Positions 63,746 through 64,000 of a stretch of DNA of 64,000 nt are shown here, in pieces. The stretch comes from Phycisphaeraceae bacterium (lineage in GTDB: Bacteria; Planctomycetota; Phycisphaerae; Phycisphaerales; UBA1924). Position 1 is the stretch's first letter, and every line of letters begins with the position of its first letter. The translations under genes and the position numbers were made by a program. The notes under the pieces are model-generated. The model worked only from the letters and a program-made list of their open reading frames with translations. It did no database searches and was not told the DNA's origin. The stretch lies in assembly GCA_020639215.1 (NCBI GenBank), contig JACKHA010000007.1, forward strand, positions 57,827-121,826, given 5' to 3'.

Positions 63746-64000
63746 ATGAGCGATCAGTGCCCGTCAACGCTGAAGAAGAACGCCAAGGCCTCCAACGCGG
63801 GCGACGCGGCGTCTGTTGCCGGCGCGGCGGGCGGCGTGTTGCACGGCGCGCGGATTGAGGGGGCGGCGCGGTCGCACCGGATGCACGCGGGAGCCGGGGC
63901 CGGGGGCGGCGAGCGGGTGTGGAGGAGTCTTGAGGAGCACTCGCAGACCCCGGAGTTCCGCGAGTTCGTGGAGCGGGAGTTCCCGAGGGGCGCCTCGGAG
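63746..64000 (+). CDS. actB: ActB-like molybdopterin/iron-sulfur subunit, 3' truncated by window edge
   Basis: 85 codons are visible. After a low-complexity Gly/Ala stretch comes VWRSLEEHSQTPEFREFVEREFPRGASE, the recognisable opening of the Tat-variant-translocated molybdopterin-like ActB subunit. It starts 55 bp after actA on the same strand. Catalytic parts lie outside the window. Confidence 0.75.
   Translation, partial: MSDQCPSTLKKNAKASNAGDAASVAGAAGGVLHGARIEGAARSHRMHAGAGAGGGERVWRSLEEHSQTPEFREFVEREFPRGASE

Overview
The window is high-GC DNA (roughly 70% by eye) with the character of a planctomycete, most likely a member of the Phycisphaerae. The sequence-level reasons are: three secreted proteins ending in a PEP-CTERM-like tail (hydrophobic segment plus RRRR); two proteins ending in the duplicated DLTTGA..GQPG.....NDDFFY.L dockerin-like unit seen in Phycisphaerae; a long-linker RpoD next to dnaG; a Hc1-type histone-like peptide; a prepilin-tailed protein; and a pentaheme cytochrome followed by a Tat-type molybdopterin protein, as in alternative complex III. 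This placement is inference from gene content, with no marker gene checked by alignment.

Layout. 1-2.7 kb: the end of a glutamate-cysteine-ligase-like/CBS fusion coupled by a GTGA overlap to an AstE/AspA-type deacylase. 2.9-8 kb: secreted proteins, threonine aldolase, acylphosphatase and an intergenic array of hairpin repeats. 8.1-17.2 kb: metH with a palindrome inside its promoter, membrane proteins and a triple-repeat dockerin protein. 17.3-23.3 kb: a HAD hydrolase, then an isoprenoid/carotenoid block (acyltransferase, CrtI/CrtN-type desaturase, polyprenyl diphosphate synthase), interrupted by two tandem palindromic elements, then an amidohydrolase. 23.3-34.5 kb: glycosyltransferase, TIM-barrel isomerases, a PAS-LuxR regulator and a 1343-residue oxoprolinase/hydantoinase. 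34.6-39 kb: dnaG-rpoD. 39.5-53 kb: mixed housekeeping and surface genes (thpR, prepilin, Gfo/Idh oxidoreductase, PAC2, HDOD, histone-like peptide, hotdog dehydratase, UvrC-like protein, tyrosine recombinase, queG). 60-64 kb: tRNA-Leu, cupredoxin-dockerin protein, CtaA/COX15, then the start of an alternative complex III operon.

The most interesting system is a compact minus-strand six-gene run at 53.07-59.9 kb: lysine 2,3-aminomutase (kamA), YkgJ-type cysteine-cluster protein, two consecutive ATP-grasp ligases, a fusion of a GNAT acetyltransferase with a histone-deacetylase-family amidohydrolase, and a second GNAT. Tight spacing and two 4-nt start/stop overlaps argue for one transcript. Together the genes could make, acetylate, ligate and deacetylate a beta-lysine derivative. 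Known N-epsilon-acetyl-beta-lysine synthesis (AblA/AblB) accounts for only two of these six steps.

Two window-wide patterns stand out. First, at least ten genes carry a TAnnnT-type -10 hexamer (often TACGCT) 5-7 nt before the start codon, which predicts leaderless mRNAs and helps fix several starts. Second, two families of short palindromic repeats occur both between genes and inside genes, with compensatory changes in their stems.
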